This document shows positions 43,497-50,572 of a DNA stretch of 64,000 nucleotides, piece by piece; position 1 is the first letter of the stretch; the number at the start of each line of letters is the position of its first letter. The stretch is from positions 6,402 through 70,401 of the forward strand of contig JAZNAQ010000011.1 in NCBI GenBank assembly GCA_045586595.1. Reading direction: 5' to 3'. A model generated the notes under the pieces. It made no database searches, had not been told where the DNA came from, and worked only from the letters and a program-made list of their open reading frames with translations. The DNA is from SIG480 sp045586595 (GTDB lineage Bacteria > Bacillota > Clostridia > Oscillospirales > JAAYXM01). The translations under genes were made by a program, and so were the position numbers.

Positions 43497-45632
43497 CTAT
43501 ATGTCTTTCATTGTAAGGCTGATACGCTTTTTGTCAACATCAACACCAAGTACCTTGACTGTAACAACGTCTCCAACCTTCAATACCTCTGATGGGTGTC
43601 GGATAAACTTATTGCTGATTTGAGATATGTGAACAAGGCCGTCCTGATGCACTCCTATATCAACAAACGCACCAAAATCAATAACGTTGCGAACTGTGCC
43701 CTTAAGCGTCATGCCCTCTTTCAGGTCCTTCATATCAAGCACATCCTCACGCAGAAGCGGAGGCGGAAGCTCGTCACGCGGGTCACGCCCCGGCTTTGAA
43801 AGCTCGCGCAGAATGTCCTGAAGGGTCGGAACACCCACACCAATACGCTCTGCCAATGACTGCAAGTCAATGTTGTGAGCAGCTTGCGCCGCTTGTGCCG
43901 CGTTCTTCGCATCGGCGCCGAGATGTGAAAGGAGCTCCTGGGCCGCCTTATACGACTCGGGGTGAACCCCCGTGTTGTCCAAAAAGTTTTTACTTTCCGG
44001 AACGCGCAAAAATCCTGCACACTGCTCAAACGCCTTTGCTCCGAGCTTTGGTACTTTCTTAAGCTCAGCGCGAGATTTAAAACTACCGTTTTCTTCACGG
44101 TATGCTACTATATTCTTACAGACCGCCGATGACAGGCCGGAAATGTGGCTAAGCAGCGCAGCAGAGGCTGTGTTAACATCAGCGCCGACACTGTTTACAC
44201 AATCCTCAACAACGCCGCCAAGAGCGGCTTCAAGGCGTTTCTGCGGCATATCGTGCTGATACTGCCCAACACCTATTGCTTTGGGCTCAATTTTTACAAG
44301 CTCTGCGAGCGGGTCCTGCAAACGGCGTGCGATTGATACTGCAGAGCGTAGCGTTAGGTCAAAGTCAGGCATTTCTTCTGCGGCAAGCTTTGACGCAGAA
44401 TATACCGATGCGCCCGCCTCGGACACAACCATATAAGCAACCTTTTGTGGAATTTCGCGCAATACCTTTGCACAAAAAAGCTCGGTTTCTTTTGAAGCAG
44501 TGCCGTTTCCGATTGCTATAATCTCAACGCCCCAGCGTGAAATTTTTTCTTTAAGTATATCTGCCGAGCGTTTTTCCTGCGCATCGCCGTGGGTAGGGTA
44601 TATAACAGATGTATCGAGCACCTTGCCTGTACGGTCTACAACAGCGAGCTTGCACCCTGTTCTATAGCCGGGGTCAAGCCCTATCGCAACCTTGTCCTTT
44701 ACGGGAGGCGCCATAAGAAGCTGGCGGAGGTTTACACCAAAGAGTTTAATAGCGTCCTCGGATGCCTGCTCAGTAAGCTCTGCTCGTATTTCCCTCTCAA
44801 TCGACGGGTAAATAAGGCGCGAGTATGCATCGTCACACGCCGCCTTGACAAGCTCGGCACAGGCTGAACTGCCGTGAACATAAAGAGAGTGAATTGAGTT
44901 GAGCGGCCTTATCGGATCAGTATCAACCGACACCTTCAAAAATCCCTCTTTCTCACCGCGGTTGAGAGCAAGAACTCTGTGTCCTGCAAGCTTTTCAACG
45001 CCCTGAGCAAACTCGTAATAGGTAGCATAAACGCTGTCTTCGTCGTCCTTTGCGGCGGATGAGGTAACAATTCCGTGAAAGCGAACAAGGTTACGCACAC
45101 GCTTGCGTACCTCAGCATTGTCTGAGACATCCTCGGCGATAATATCCTGTGCACCGCAGATTGCGGACTCTATATCGTCTACTCCCTTTTCAGAATCGAC
45201 GAAAGGCCCCGCAAGGTCATCAGGCTTTACACCAGTCGTCTGATTTTCCAGAATGGCCTGTGCCAAGGGCTCAAGCCCTTTCTCGCGTGCGACCGATGCG
45301 CGCGTTTTGCGCTTCGGTCGGAACGGACGGTATATATCGTCAATTTCAGAAAGTGTTTTAGCATTATCAAGCGCGGTTGAAATCTCATCGGTAAGGTTTC
45401 CCTGCGCCTCTATCAGCCCACGCACTTCTTCTCTGCGGGCATCAAGGTTTCTGAGATATTCGAGCTTGTCCGCAATTTGGCGGATAAGCTGGTCATCCAT
45501 AGTTCCGTGCTGTTCCTTACGGTATCGCGCAATAAACGGAATAGTGTTACCCTCATCAAGTAGTGCGATAATATTTTCAACATAGTCCTCACGGACTGAA
45601 AATTCTTCCGCAATGACGGCGGCATAAGACAT
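43497..45632 (-). CDS. tex: Tex family transcription accessory protein
   Basis: Tex is a nucleic-acid-binding protein with helix-turn-helix, YqgF-like, HhH and S1 domains. IPFIARYRKEQHG at the N-terminus, IGLDPGYRTGCKLAVVD (YqgF-like fold), SAALLSHISGL (HhH) and a C-terminal S1 domain (GTVRNVIDFGAFVDIGVHQD) are present in 711 residues. Ribosome site AAAGGAG. Confidence 0.95.
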   Translation of the reverse strand: MSYAAVIAEEFSVREDYVENIIALLDEGNTIPFIARYRKEQHGTMDDQLIRQIADKLEYLRNLDARREEVRGLIEAQGNLTDEISTALDNAKTLSEIDDIYRPFRPKRKTRASVAREKGLEPLAQAILENQTTGVKPDDLAGPFVDSEKGVDDIESAICGAQDIIAEDVSDNAEVRKRVRNLVRFHGIVTSSAAKDDEDSVYATYYEFAQGVEKLAGHRVLALNRGEKEGFLKVSVDTDPIRPLNSIHSLYVHGSSACAELVKAACDDAYSRLIYPSIEREIRAELTEQASEDAIKLFGVNLRQLLMAPPVKDKVAIGLDPGYRTGCKLAVVDRTGKVLDTSVIYPTHGDAQEKRSADILKEKISRWGVEIIAIGNGTASKETELFCAKVLREIPQKVAYMVVSEAGASVYSASKLAAEEMPDFDLTLRSAVSIARRLQDPLAELVKIEPKAIGVGQYQHDMPQKRLEAALGGVVEDCVNSVGADVNTASAALLSHISGLSSAVCKNIVAYREENGSFKSRAELKKVPKLGAKAFEQCAGFLRVPESKNFLDNTGVHPESYKAAQELLSHLGADAKNAAQAAQAAHNIDLQSLAERIGVGVPTLQDILRELSKPGRDPRDELPPPLLREDVLDMKDLKEGMTLKGTVRNVIDFGAFVDIGVHQDGLVHISQISNKFIRHPSEVLKVGDVVTVKVLGVDVDKKRISLTMKDI

Positions 45633-45674
45633 AGATATTTTTCTCCTTTCGAAAGGTCATTCTTCAATAGTTTA

Positions 45675-45703
45675 AGTATAACATCTTACGGAGTTTAATT
45701 CAA
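45675..45703 (-). promoter_or_regulatory. Promoter of tex
   Basis: On the minus strand TTGAAT (45698-45703), 17 bases, TATACT (45675-45680). Confidence 0.65.
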
Positions 45704-45716
45704 GTTTCCATTATGG

Positions 45717-45745
45717 TTGACACTCCTCAGTTATAATTGTATTAT
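45717..45745 (+). promoter_or_regulatory. Promoter of the TIGR04076 gene
   Basis: TTGACA (45717-45722), 17 bases, TATTAT (45740-45745). About 90 bases of leader follow, with no recognised regulatory RNA. Confidence 0.7.
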
Positions 45746-45840
45746 ATATCAAGAGAAGCTTTCTCGGATATGTTTAACAACAGAGGTCTATTGCGGTAAC
45801 ACAATATCCGCACAGTACAAAAAAGAGAGTGTGACAGTTA

Positions 45841-46155
45841 ATGAAAAAATGTAAAATTACCGTGATGAGAATGGCACGGTACGACGATTTAATCAAGAAA
45901 TATGAAAACCCGATTGAGCATGCTTGCAACATGAAAGAAGGCCAGGTTTTTATCTCAAATGGCTGGCAAAAGCCCGACGGAATGTGCGACAGTGCGTGGG
46001 AGAGTATGTCCCCGTTTGTTATGACACTTTCCCACGGCGGCGAAAGCCTTTATGACGGTTGGATGAAGAATAAGCGGTCTGCAATGATTTCCTGCAATGA
46101 TGGATTCAGACCCGTTAGTTTTTATATTGAAGCTCTTGATGAAGATGTAGACTGA
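45841..46155 (+). CDS. TIGR04076 family protein
   Basis: The 104-residue product has the family layout: KKCKITVMRM at the start, a central CNMKEGQVF and DSAWESMSPFVMTLSHGG, then several conserved Cys (KKCK, HACN, GMCD, ISCN). Function is unknown; the Cys and His residues could bind metal. It is the last intact chromosomal gene before the interrupted cotJC. Confidence 0.8.
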   Translation: MKKCKITVMRMARYDDLIKKYENPIEHACNMKEGQVFISNGWQKPDGMCDSAWESMSPFVMTLSHGGESLYDGWMKNKRSAMISCNDGFRPVSFYIEALDEDVD

Positions 46156-46172
46156 TATCACAGATAAATAAT

Positions 46173-46205
46173 AAAGGTGCCGAAACATAATGTTTCGGCA
46201 CCTTT
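46173..46205. terminator. Bidirectional terminator between TIGR04076 and cotJC
   Basis: Perfect 15-base arms AAAGGTGCCGAAACA / TGTTTCGGCACCTTT with a TAA loop. Confidence 0.9.
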
Positions 46206-46218
46206 ATTATTGTATTGT

Positions 46219-46686
46219 TTAACAACTCTCACACTTCGAACCATTCGAGCGGCGATTTGAGTTCTTTTTCATATCAAACGCAGGGTTGAATGCATAGAAG
46301 TTTTTGTAGTTCAGGTTCTCCTGAACATGACGCAACGCCTCACCGAAACGCTGGAAGTGAACTATCTCACGCTGACGAAGAAATTTTATTGGGTCGCATA
46401 TATCAGGGTCGTCTATAAGGCGAAGAATATTATCATATGTCGTTCTCGCCTTCTGTTCTGCTGCAAGGTCCTCCATAAGGTCTGTTATTGGGTCACCTTT
46501 AACCTGGAAATTTGCCGCGGTCTGCGGGAATCCTGCCGCCGCCTGCGGATACGTTCCCACTGTGTGGTCAACAAAATACACATCAAATCCTGCAGCCTTA
46601 ATCTGCTCAGGCGTCAAGTTGCGCGTAAGCTGGTGGACAATAGTCGCGATCATCTCCATATGCGCAAGTTCTTCTGTACCTACCTT
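46219..46686 (-). pseudogene. cotJC: cotJC (manganese-catalase-like spore coat protein), 5' part missing
   Basis: From residue V-G-T-E-E-L-A-H-M-E to the end the frame matches CotJC throughout (FQVKGDPITDLMEDLAAEQKA, KFLRQREIVHFQRFGEAL), with a C-terminal tail rich in Asn/Ser/Cys. CotJC normally has about 57 residues before this point, including the first metal ligands; they are absent. The frame stays open to 46800 but that part has no similarity and no ribosome site, so the gene is broken at about 46684. It may be inactive, or be one half of a split gene whose start lies past the right end of the inserted element. Confidence 0.85.
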
Positions 46687-46803
46687 GTGAAATCTCAAGT
46701 ACCCAAGTCGAAAAATGTAGTAATTCCAAGACTTTCGGGCTACTCGGCAAAGTGCCGTTACTTGAAATTCAAGGAATTCGGACAAATTCAAAACGCACAT
46801 GCA
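46687..46803. other. Candidate attachment-site region at the cotJC junction
   Basis: This 117-base stretch separates cotJC sequence from the element. It holds the perfect palindrome CTTGAAATTCAAG (46761-46773) and the dyad CGGCA-AAG-TGCCG (46745-46757). These are possible recombinase-binding features, but without the other end no core can be defined. Confidence 0.35.
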
Positions 46804-46834
46804 ATGTGAAAATTAAAGTAAATATTTAACGGAC

Positions 46835-46862
46835 AAGCACTACCGAAAGGTGGTGCTTTTTC
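46835..46862 (+). terminator. Terminator-like hairpin upstream of repA
   Basis: Ten-base arms AAGCACTACC / GGTGGTGCTT (one G-T pair) with a GAAA loop and a T-run, ending just before the GGAGGT ribosome site. It may shield the element from outside transcription or attenuate repA. Confidence 0.65.
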
Positions 46863-46883
46863 TGTTTCAGGAGGTACGGAAGA

Positions 46884-47318
46884 ATGAAATTAAATTATTT
46901 TTATAAATGCGAGGCAGACCAATTTACCTTTTACCGCCTGCCGAAGATTTTAGTGGTAAATGAGATGTTTTCACACATTTCCTACGGTGCGAAGATTCTC
47001 TACGGACTACTTCTTGACAGAATGGGTCTTTCCCTTTCAAATCACTGGCACGATGAATTCGGCAGAGCATATATTATCTACAGCATTGTCGAGATTATGG
47101 AAGATATGAACTGCTCCAAAGCAACGGCGATTAAGATGATGACCGAGCTTGAAGATGCAGGACTGCTTGAGAAAAAGCGACGAGGTCTGGGACTTGCGAA
47201 TATTATTTATCTTAAAAAGTTCATTGCGATCGAAAATCAAGAAGTTCAAACTTTAGACTTCAGAAGTCAAGAAAGAAACATTCCAAGAAGTACAGAATTT
47301 GAACTTCAAGAAGTTTAA
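46884..47318 (+). CDS. Replication initiator RepA N-terminal-domain protein
   Basis: The 144-residue protein carries the RepA-N winged-helix pattern: FTFYRLPKILVVNEMFSHISYGAKILYGLLLDRMGLS and SIVEIMEDMNCSKATAIKMMTELEDAGLLEKKRRG would be the start of a larger initiator (the two halves given here are motifs, not a continuous quote). It stops before any C-terminal domain, as in the short versions found in ICEs such as Tn1549-like elements. Ribosome site AGGAGGT. It probably binds DNA at the element's replication or control region. Confidence 0.8.
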   Translation: MKLNYFYKCEADQFTFYRLPKILVVNEMFSHISYGAKILYGLLLDRMGLSLSNHWHDEFGRAYIIYSIVEIMEDMNCSKATAIKMMTELEDAGLLEKKRRGLGLANIIYLKKFIAIENQEVQTLDFRSQERNIPRSTEFELQEV

Positions 47319-47416
47319 GTTTTAAACCCTAATAATACTAAACCAAATAATAATTACTGTAAAAATACTTATTCAATCATATCGTATCATGATGTGATGA
47401 GAAACGAGGTGCAAAA

Positions 47417-48331
47417 ATGAACATAGGGCTAAAAAGCTATGAAGATTTATTTAAGGACGAGAAAGGCAGAAAGACCGAAGAAATTGTGCCTGTTGATATT
47501 AAGGACTTAAAACCATATACCGAGCAACCGTTTAAGGTTCTTCTTGATAACAGCATGGACGAGCTTTGTGCAAGTATTGAGCAATACGGAATACTCTCTC
47601 CCGTAATTGTGAGATCGCATAAGGACGGTGGATATGAAATCCTGTCGGGACACCGCCGAGTAAAGGCGTGTGAACTTTTGGGCATCGAGGAAGTCCCCGT
47701 TGTAGTAAAAGAACTCGATGACGACACAGCGGCAATACTGCTTGTTGACAGCAACCTGCAAAGAGAAAACATCCTACCCAGCGAAAAAGCCTTTGCTTAT
47801 AAATTAAAGCTTGAATCCGTTAAAAGAAAAGCAGGTAGACCGCCAAAAGAAAATTTGGGACAAATTGTCCCAGATTTATCTGGCAAACGTTCGACAGAAA
47901 TTGTGGGTGAGCAATATGGAGACAGTTACAAACAAGTCCAACGCTATATACGTTTAACAAATCTTATTGATCCGCTTTTGAATCTTGTGGACAAAAACGA
48001 AATGGCAATGAGTGCAGGGGTTGAGCTTTCATATCTTGGATCAAAGCTTCAGTCGGAGATTTATAAAATCGTCGAGCGTGAACAAACGCCGCCGTCAATC
48101 GCCCAAGCAGCAAAGCTCCGCAAAACCGCCGAGGAAGGAAACCTTGATGAATCTACTCTTGAATTTATCTTGACCGCACAAAAAGAACCGGGGATTAAAC
48201 TTGTCATCTATGAGGACAAGCTCCGTCGCTACTTCCCCAAGAGCTACACCAAGGAGCAAATCGAAGATACTGTTATGAAACTAATTCAGAAGTGGCATAA
48301 GAATCGGGGAAAAGAAAATTCCCGAGGATAA
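47417..48331 (+). CDS. ParB/Noc-like partition protein
   Basis: The ParB N-terminal nuclease-like domain is clear (EQYGILSPVIVRS, EILSGHRRVKACELLGI, and LLVDSNLQRENI), followed by a helix-turn-helix region and a C-terminal dimerisation helix; 304 residues. Elements of this kind use ParB for maintenance or regulation. No ParA gene is adjacent. Ribosome site AACGAGGTG. Confidence 0.88.
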   Translation: MNIGLKSYEDLFKDEKGRKTEEIVPVDIKDLKPYTEQPFKVLLDNSMDELCASIEQYGILSPVIVRSHKDGGYEILSGHRRVKACELLGIEEVPVVVKELDDDTAAILLVDSNLQRENILPSEKAFAYKLKLESVKRKAGRPPKENLGQIVPDLSGKRSTEIVGEQYGDSYKQVQRYIRLTNLIDPLLNLVDKNEMAMSAGVELSYLGSKLQSEIYKIVEREQTPPSIAQAAKLRKTAEEGNLDESTLEFILTAQKEPGIKLVIYEDKLRRYFPKSYTKEQIEDTVMKLIQKWHKNRGKENSRG

Positions 48332-48387
48332 AATTTTGAAGAATAGTGGGTATCCAAACTAAAATTAAGACGAAAGGAGCGATGAAA

Positions 48388-48750
48388 ATGATTACATACT
48401 CAAAGTCAGGCAACATCTTGCTGCCGAACCTTAAAATCCCGAACTCACCCAAAGAACCCATTGGCATCTACGGCAGAATGAGGCGTGATTATCTCAAAAA
48501 GAACCGCCGCAGCATTTACTCTGCCATGATGCTTAAAGGAACGCTTTTAGACCATCTTGCGGAACTTGATAAAACCTGCCGTGAGGAAGCTAAGCTTCGC
48601 ATAAAGGCAGAGGCAGAAAAACAAGGCATTACGGAAGAACTAAAGGCGCAGGATATGCTCAAATGGACAGGACTTATGAACAACATCCAAAACGCGGTTC
48701 GGGAGCAAATAACGCACGAGTTTGTGTATGCCGAGGAGGGACTGATGTGA
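48388..48750 (+). CDS. tnpV: TnpV family transposon-encoded protein
   Basis: The 120-residue product starts MITYSKSGNILLPNLKIP and contains GIYGRMRRDYLKKNR and MLKWTGLMNNIQNAVREQI, the TnpV pattern found on clostridial mobile elements; its function is unknown. The ATG at 48388 is eight bases after AAAGGAG. Its stop overlaps the next gene's GTG start. Confidence 0.8.
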   Translation: MITYSKSGNILLPNLKIPNSPKEPIGIYGRMRRDYLKKNRRSIYSAMMLKGTLLDHLAELDKTCREEAKLRIKAEAEKQGITEELKAQDMLKWTGLMNNIQNAVREQITHEFVYAEEGLM

Positions 48751-49307
48751 AAAAACTCTTTGCGTTGATTATTGCATTAACCTTTTCAACAACGACATAT
48801 GCCGCCGGCATTCCTCACGAATCGCTACCATCTAACGCCACCTTTGAGTGTATGAAATATACCGAAACACTCATTGGCGATATTTTAGATCGAGTACAAA
48901 ACGGGCTCGGGTATTCCGATGCACTTGTGGAATCACGACGGAGATTCTTTCCGCTTGTAATAAGCGGTCGGTCAAGAGGATACAGTTTTTCTAACTTGAG
49001 CGAAGTTGCAAGCAACGCAATATTTCAATATCGGGATATGCATCTGCGACCGGAGTTTTATGCGACAAACGAGCCTAAAGTGCGACAGATAATATCGGAT
49101 GTGCTGGATGCGGTAAGGTGCGGTAAAATAAGTTATGCCGAGGCTGAAAAGAGAGCCTATGAAAAGATATACCAATCGGTCGATGCAAGCTTTAACTACG
49201 ACCGAGAGTTTGCAAAGGATACCTGCTATCGCAATATACCCTCGGTGGATAACAGTTTGTTCACCATCGCGCGAAGGTTAATATTAGAGGTAACGCCTGT
49301 CAGATGA
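48747..49307 (+). CDS. Exported protein of unknown function
   Basis: From the GTG at 48747, preceded by GGAGGG and overlapping the tnpV stop, the product is 186 residues with a signal peptide (KKLFALIIALTFSTTTYAAG). The mature part has several Cys and Tyr residues and no domain I recognise. Coupling to tnpV implies coexpression. A longer frame opening at 48663 lies inside tnpV and has no ribosome site. Confidence 0.6.
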   Translation: MKKLFALIIALTFSTTTYAAGIPHESLPSNATFECMKYTETLIGDILDRVQNGLGYSDALVESRRRFFPLVISGRSRGYSFSNLSEVASNAIFQYRDMHLRPEFYATNEPKVRQIISDVLDAVRCGKISYAEAEKRAYEKIYQSVDASFNYDREFAKDTCYRNIPSVDNSLFTIARRLILEVTPVR

Positions 49308-49328
49308 CGGGCGTTATTGTTATATGTG

Positions 49329-49432
49329 GCAAGCATAGCATTTGTACAGACAAATGCATTAGCAAGCACGGCATTTTGACAACCAAAAAGCCAATAATGA
49401 AAATTTGTTTTAGCAAGCACGGAAATTTGACA
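49329..49432 (+). repeat. Three 20-base direct repeats, oriT/iteron-like
   Basis: Units begin at 49329, 49362 and 49413 and share GCAAGCAYRG-N4-TTGACA-like sequence (GCAAGCACGGCATTTTGACA in the middle copy). They lie in the 189-base gap between the exported-protein gene and the first mobC-like gene, where a relaxosome-binding site would be expected. Confidence 0.65.
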
Positions 49433-49446
49433 TCAAATTTTCCATT

Positions 49447-49464
49447 CTTAGGGGCAAGCCCCTA
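49447..49464 (+). other. Candidate oriT hairpin
   Basis: TTAGGGGC-AA-GCCCCTAA forms an eight-base stem, followed by TACCCC, a layout typical of nick regions of mobilizable elements. It is 33 bases upstream of the MobC-like gene. No nick site is known. Confidence 0.45.
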
Positions 49465-49496
49465 ATACCCCAATTAAATTTTAAGGAGACGATATT

Positions 49497-49829
49497 ATGA
49501 GAACAAGAAAACATCAATTCACATTACGCTTAAACGAGAAAGAAGACAAGGCTCTGATTCGCCTTGTCAAAAAGGCAGGGACAAACCGAAGCGCAGTGAT
49601 TCGACAGCTAATTATGGACTGCAGAGTCAAGCAAAGGCCCGAGGAAATCTTTGAAGAAATGACAGAGCGAATAAAGGTACATCGTTTGGAGATGGATGAG
49701 ATTGCAAAGGAGTGCACTCTCACTCGAACGATAACGGAAGAACAACTCAACCGCATAGGCGAGCTGCAACTGAAAGTTAAAGCCATTATCGAAGAATACG
49801 AGGATTGCTTTGTGGACGACGAGCAATAG
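49497..49829 (+). CDS. MobC-like ribbon-helix-helix mobilisation protein, copy 1
   Basis: The 110-residue product starts with a ribbon-helix-helix (HQFTLRLNEKEDKALIRLVKKAGTN-type strand and helices, with RSAVIRQLI) and continues as a charged helix, as in plasmid mobilisation MobC proteins that help a relaxase bind oriT. Ribosome site AAGGAG. The relaxase gene that usually follows is missing from the window. Confidence 0.75.
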   Translation: MRTRKHQFTLRLNEKEDKALIRLVKKAGTNRSAVIRQLIMDCRVKQRPEEIFEEMTERIKVHRLEMDEIAKECTLTRTITEEQLNRIGELQLKVKAIIEEYEDCFVDDEQ

Positions 49830-49840
49830 CAGGTGATTCT

Positions 49841-50143
49841 ATGAGTAACAGAAAATTTATAGTCAGATTAAACGACGAGGAACGGGCAAAACTCAATAGC
49901 CTCACCGAGAAAACATTACTCACTCAAAAAGGAATCATCCGCAATATCCTTTTGGGTTATAAATTGCCCACCAAAGTGCCGGATTCCTATACCAACTTTA
50001 TGCGCCATATCAACAGCCTGTCTTATTACATATTCAAACTCAAAGTCCAAGCTGATAAAAACGACTCACGCCAACTTGCCAAAATCGAAGAACTCGACCG
50101 CAATATAGAAGAAATAATGAAACTGGCACTATCGTTTATCTAA
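49841..50143 (+). CDS. MobC-like ribbon-helix-helix protein, copy 2
   Basis: The 100-residue product repeats the same plan: KFIVRLNDEERAKLNSL, a turn, GIIRNILLGYKLP, then a long helix. The ATG at 49841 follows AGGTG; the gene begins 11 bases after copy 1. Possibly the two form a heteromeric relaxosome accessory factor. A terminator follows. Confidence 0.7.
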   Translation: MSNRKFIVRLNDEERAKLNSLTEKTLLTQKGIIRNILLGYKLPTKVPDSYTNFMRHINSLSYYIFKLKVQADKNDSRQLAKIEELDRNIEEIMKLALSFI

Positions 50144-50149
50144 CACACA

Positions 50150-50187
50150 GGGAGAGGAGTTATCCAAACGCCTCTCCCTACTTTTTT
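50150..50187 (+). terminator. Terminator separating mobilisation and defence genes
   Basis: Arms GGGAGAGG (50150-50157) / CCTCTCCC (50171-50178) followed by TACTTTTTTG. Confidence 0.88.
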
Positions 50188-50209
50188 GTATTTATATATA
50201 CGATAAAAA

Positions 50210-50261
50210 TGTCGATACACCGACAATTTTATTGACTTTTCGACATCAGAAGTGGTATAAT
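50210..50261 (+). promoter_or_regulatory. Promoter and operator-like dyad of the XRE regulator and defence locus
   Basis: TTGACT (50232-50237), 18 bases, extended -10 TGGTATAAT (TATAAT at 50256-50261). Just upstream, TGTCG-ATACAC-CGACA (50210-50225) is an inverted repeat, and a further CGACA half-site lies in the spacer (50241-50245). Autoregulation by the XRE protein is inferred. Confidence 0.6.
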
Positions 50262-50311
50262 TCATAGTAAGTTATTGTTTAAATTTTACCGTTTTGAAAG
50301 GATGAAACAAA

Positions 50312-50515
50312 ATGGCAGTTACTTATAATAAACTCTGGCATTTGCTGATCGACAGAGGTATGAAAAAGAAAGACCTGCAAGAGGCTGCAGGTCTCACAAA
50401 CCACACAATGCTCAAACTCCGCAAAGACCAGGATATCACCACCGAAACCATCGGCAAGATATGCAAAGCTCTCGGTTGCACAATGGACGATATCATGGAG
50501 TTTTATGAAAGATGA
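50312..50515 (+). CDS. XRE/Cro-type helix-turn-helix regulator
   Basis: A 67-residue single-domain DNA-binding protein (YozG-like). The helix-turn-helix spans KKKDLQEAAGLTNHTMLKLR and is followed by TIGKICKALGCTMDDIM. Ribosome site AAAGGATG. It heads the defence locus, 57 bases before the helicase, and probably represses or tunes its promoter. Confidence 0.88.
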   Translation: MAVTYNKLWHLLIDRGMKKKDLQEAAGLTNHTMLKLRKDQDITTETIGKICKALGCTMDDIMEFYER

Positions 50516-50572
50516 ATCACTGTACGGTTTATTGTGCAGTTATTATGAGATAATCATGCTGGAGATGTGCAC

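Noticed and set aside
46687..46800. N-terminal extension of the cotJC frame up to 46800
   Set aside because: It has no similarity to CotJC, no ribosome site before the ATG, and is explained as chance read-through across the insertion junction.
50213..50446. Long frames opposite and beside real genes, such as those across guaB, trpB, thrS and the helicase
   Set aside because: They lack ribosome sites, have no family motifs and are explained by codon bias of the real gene on the other strand or frame.
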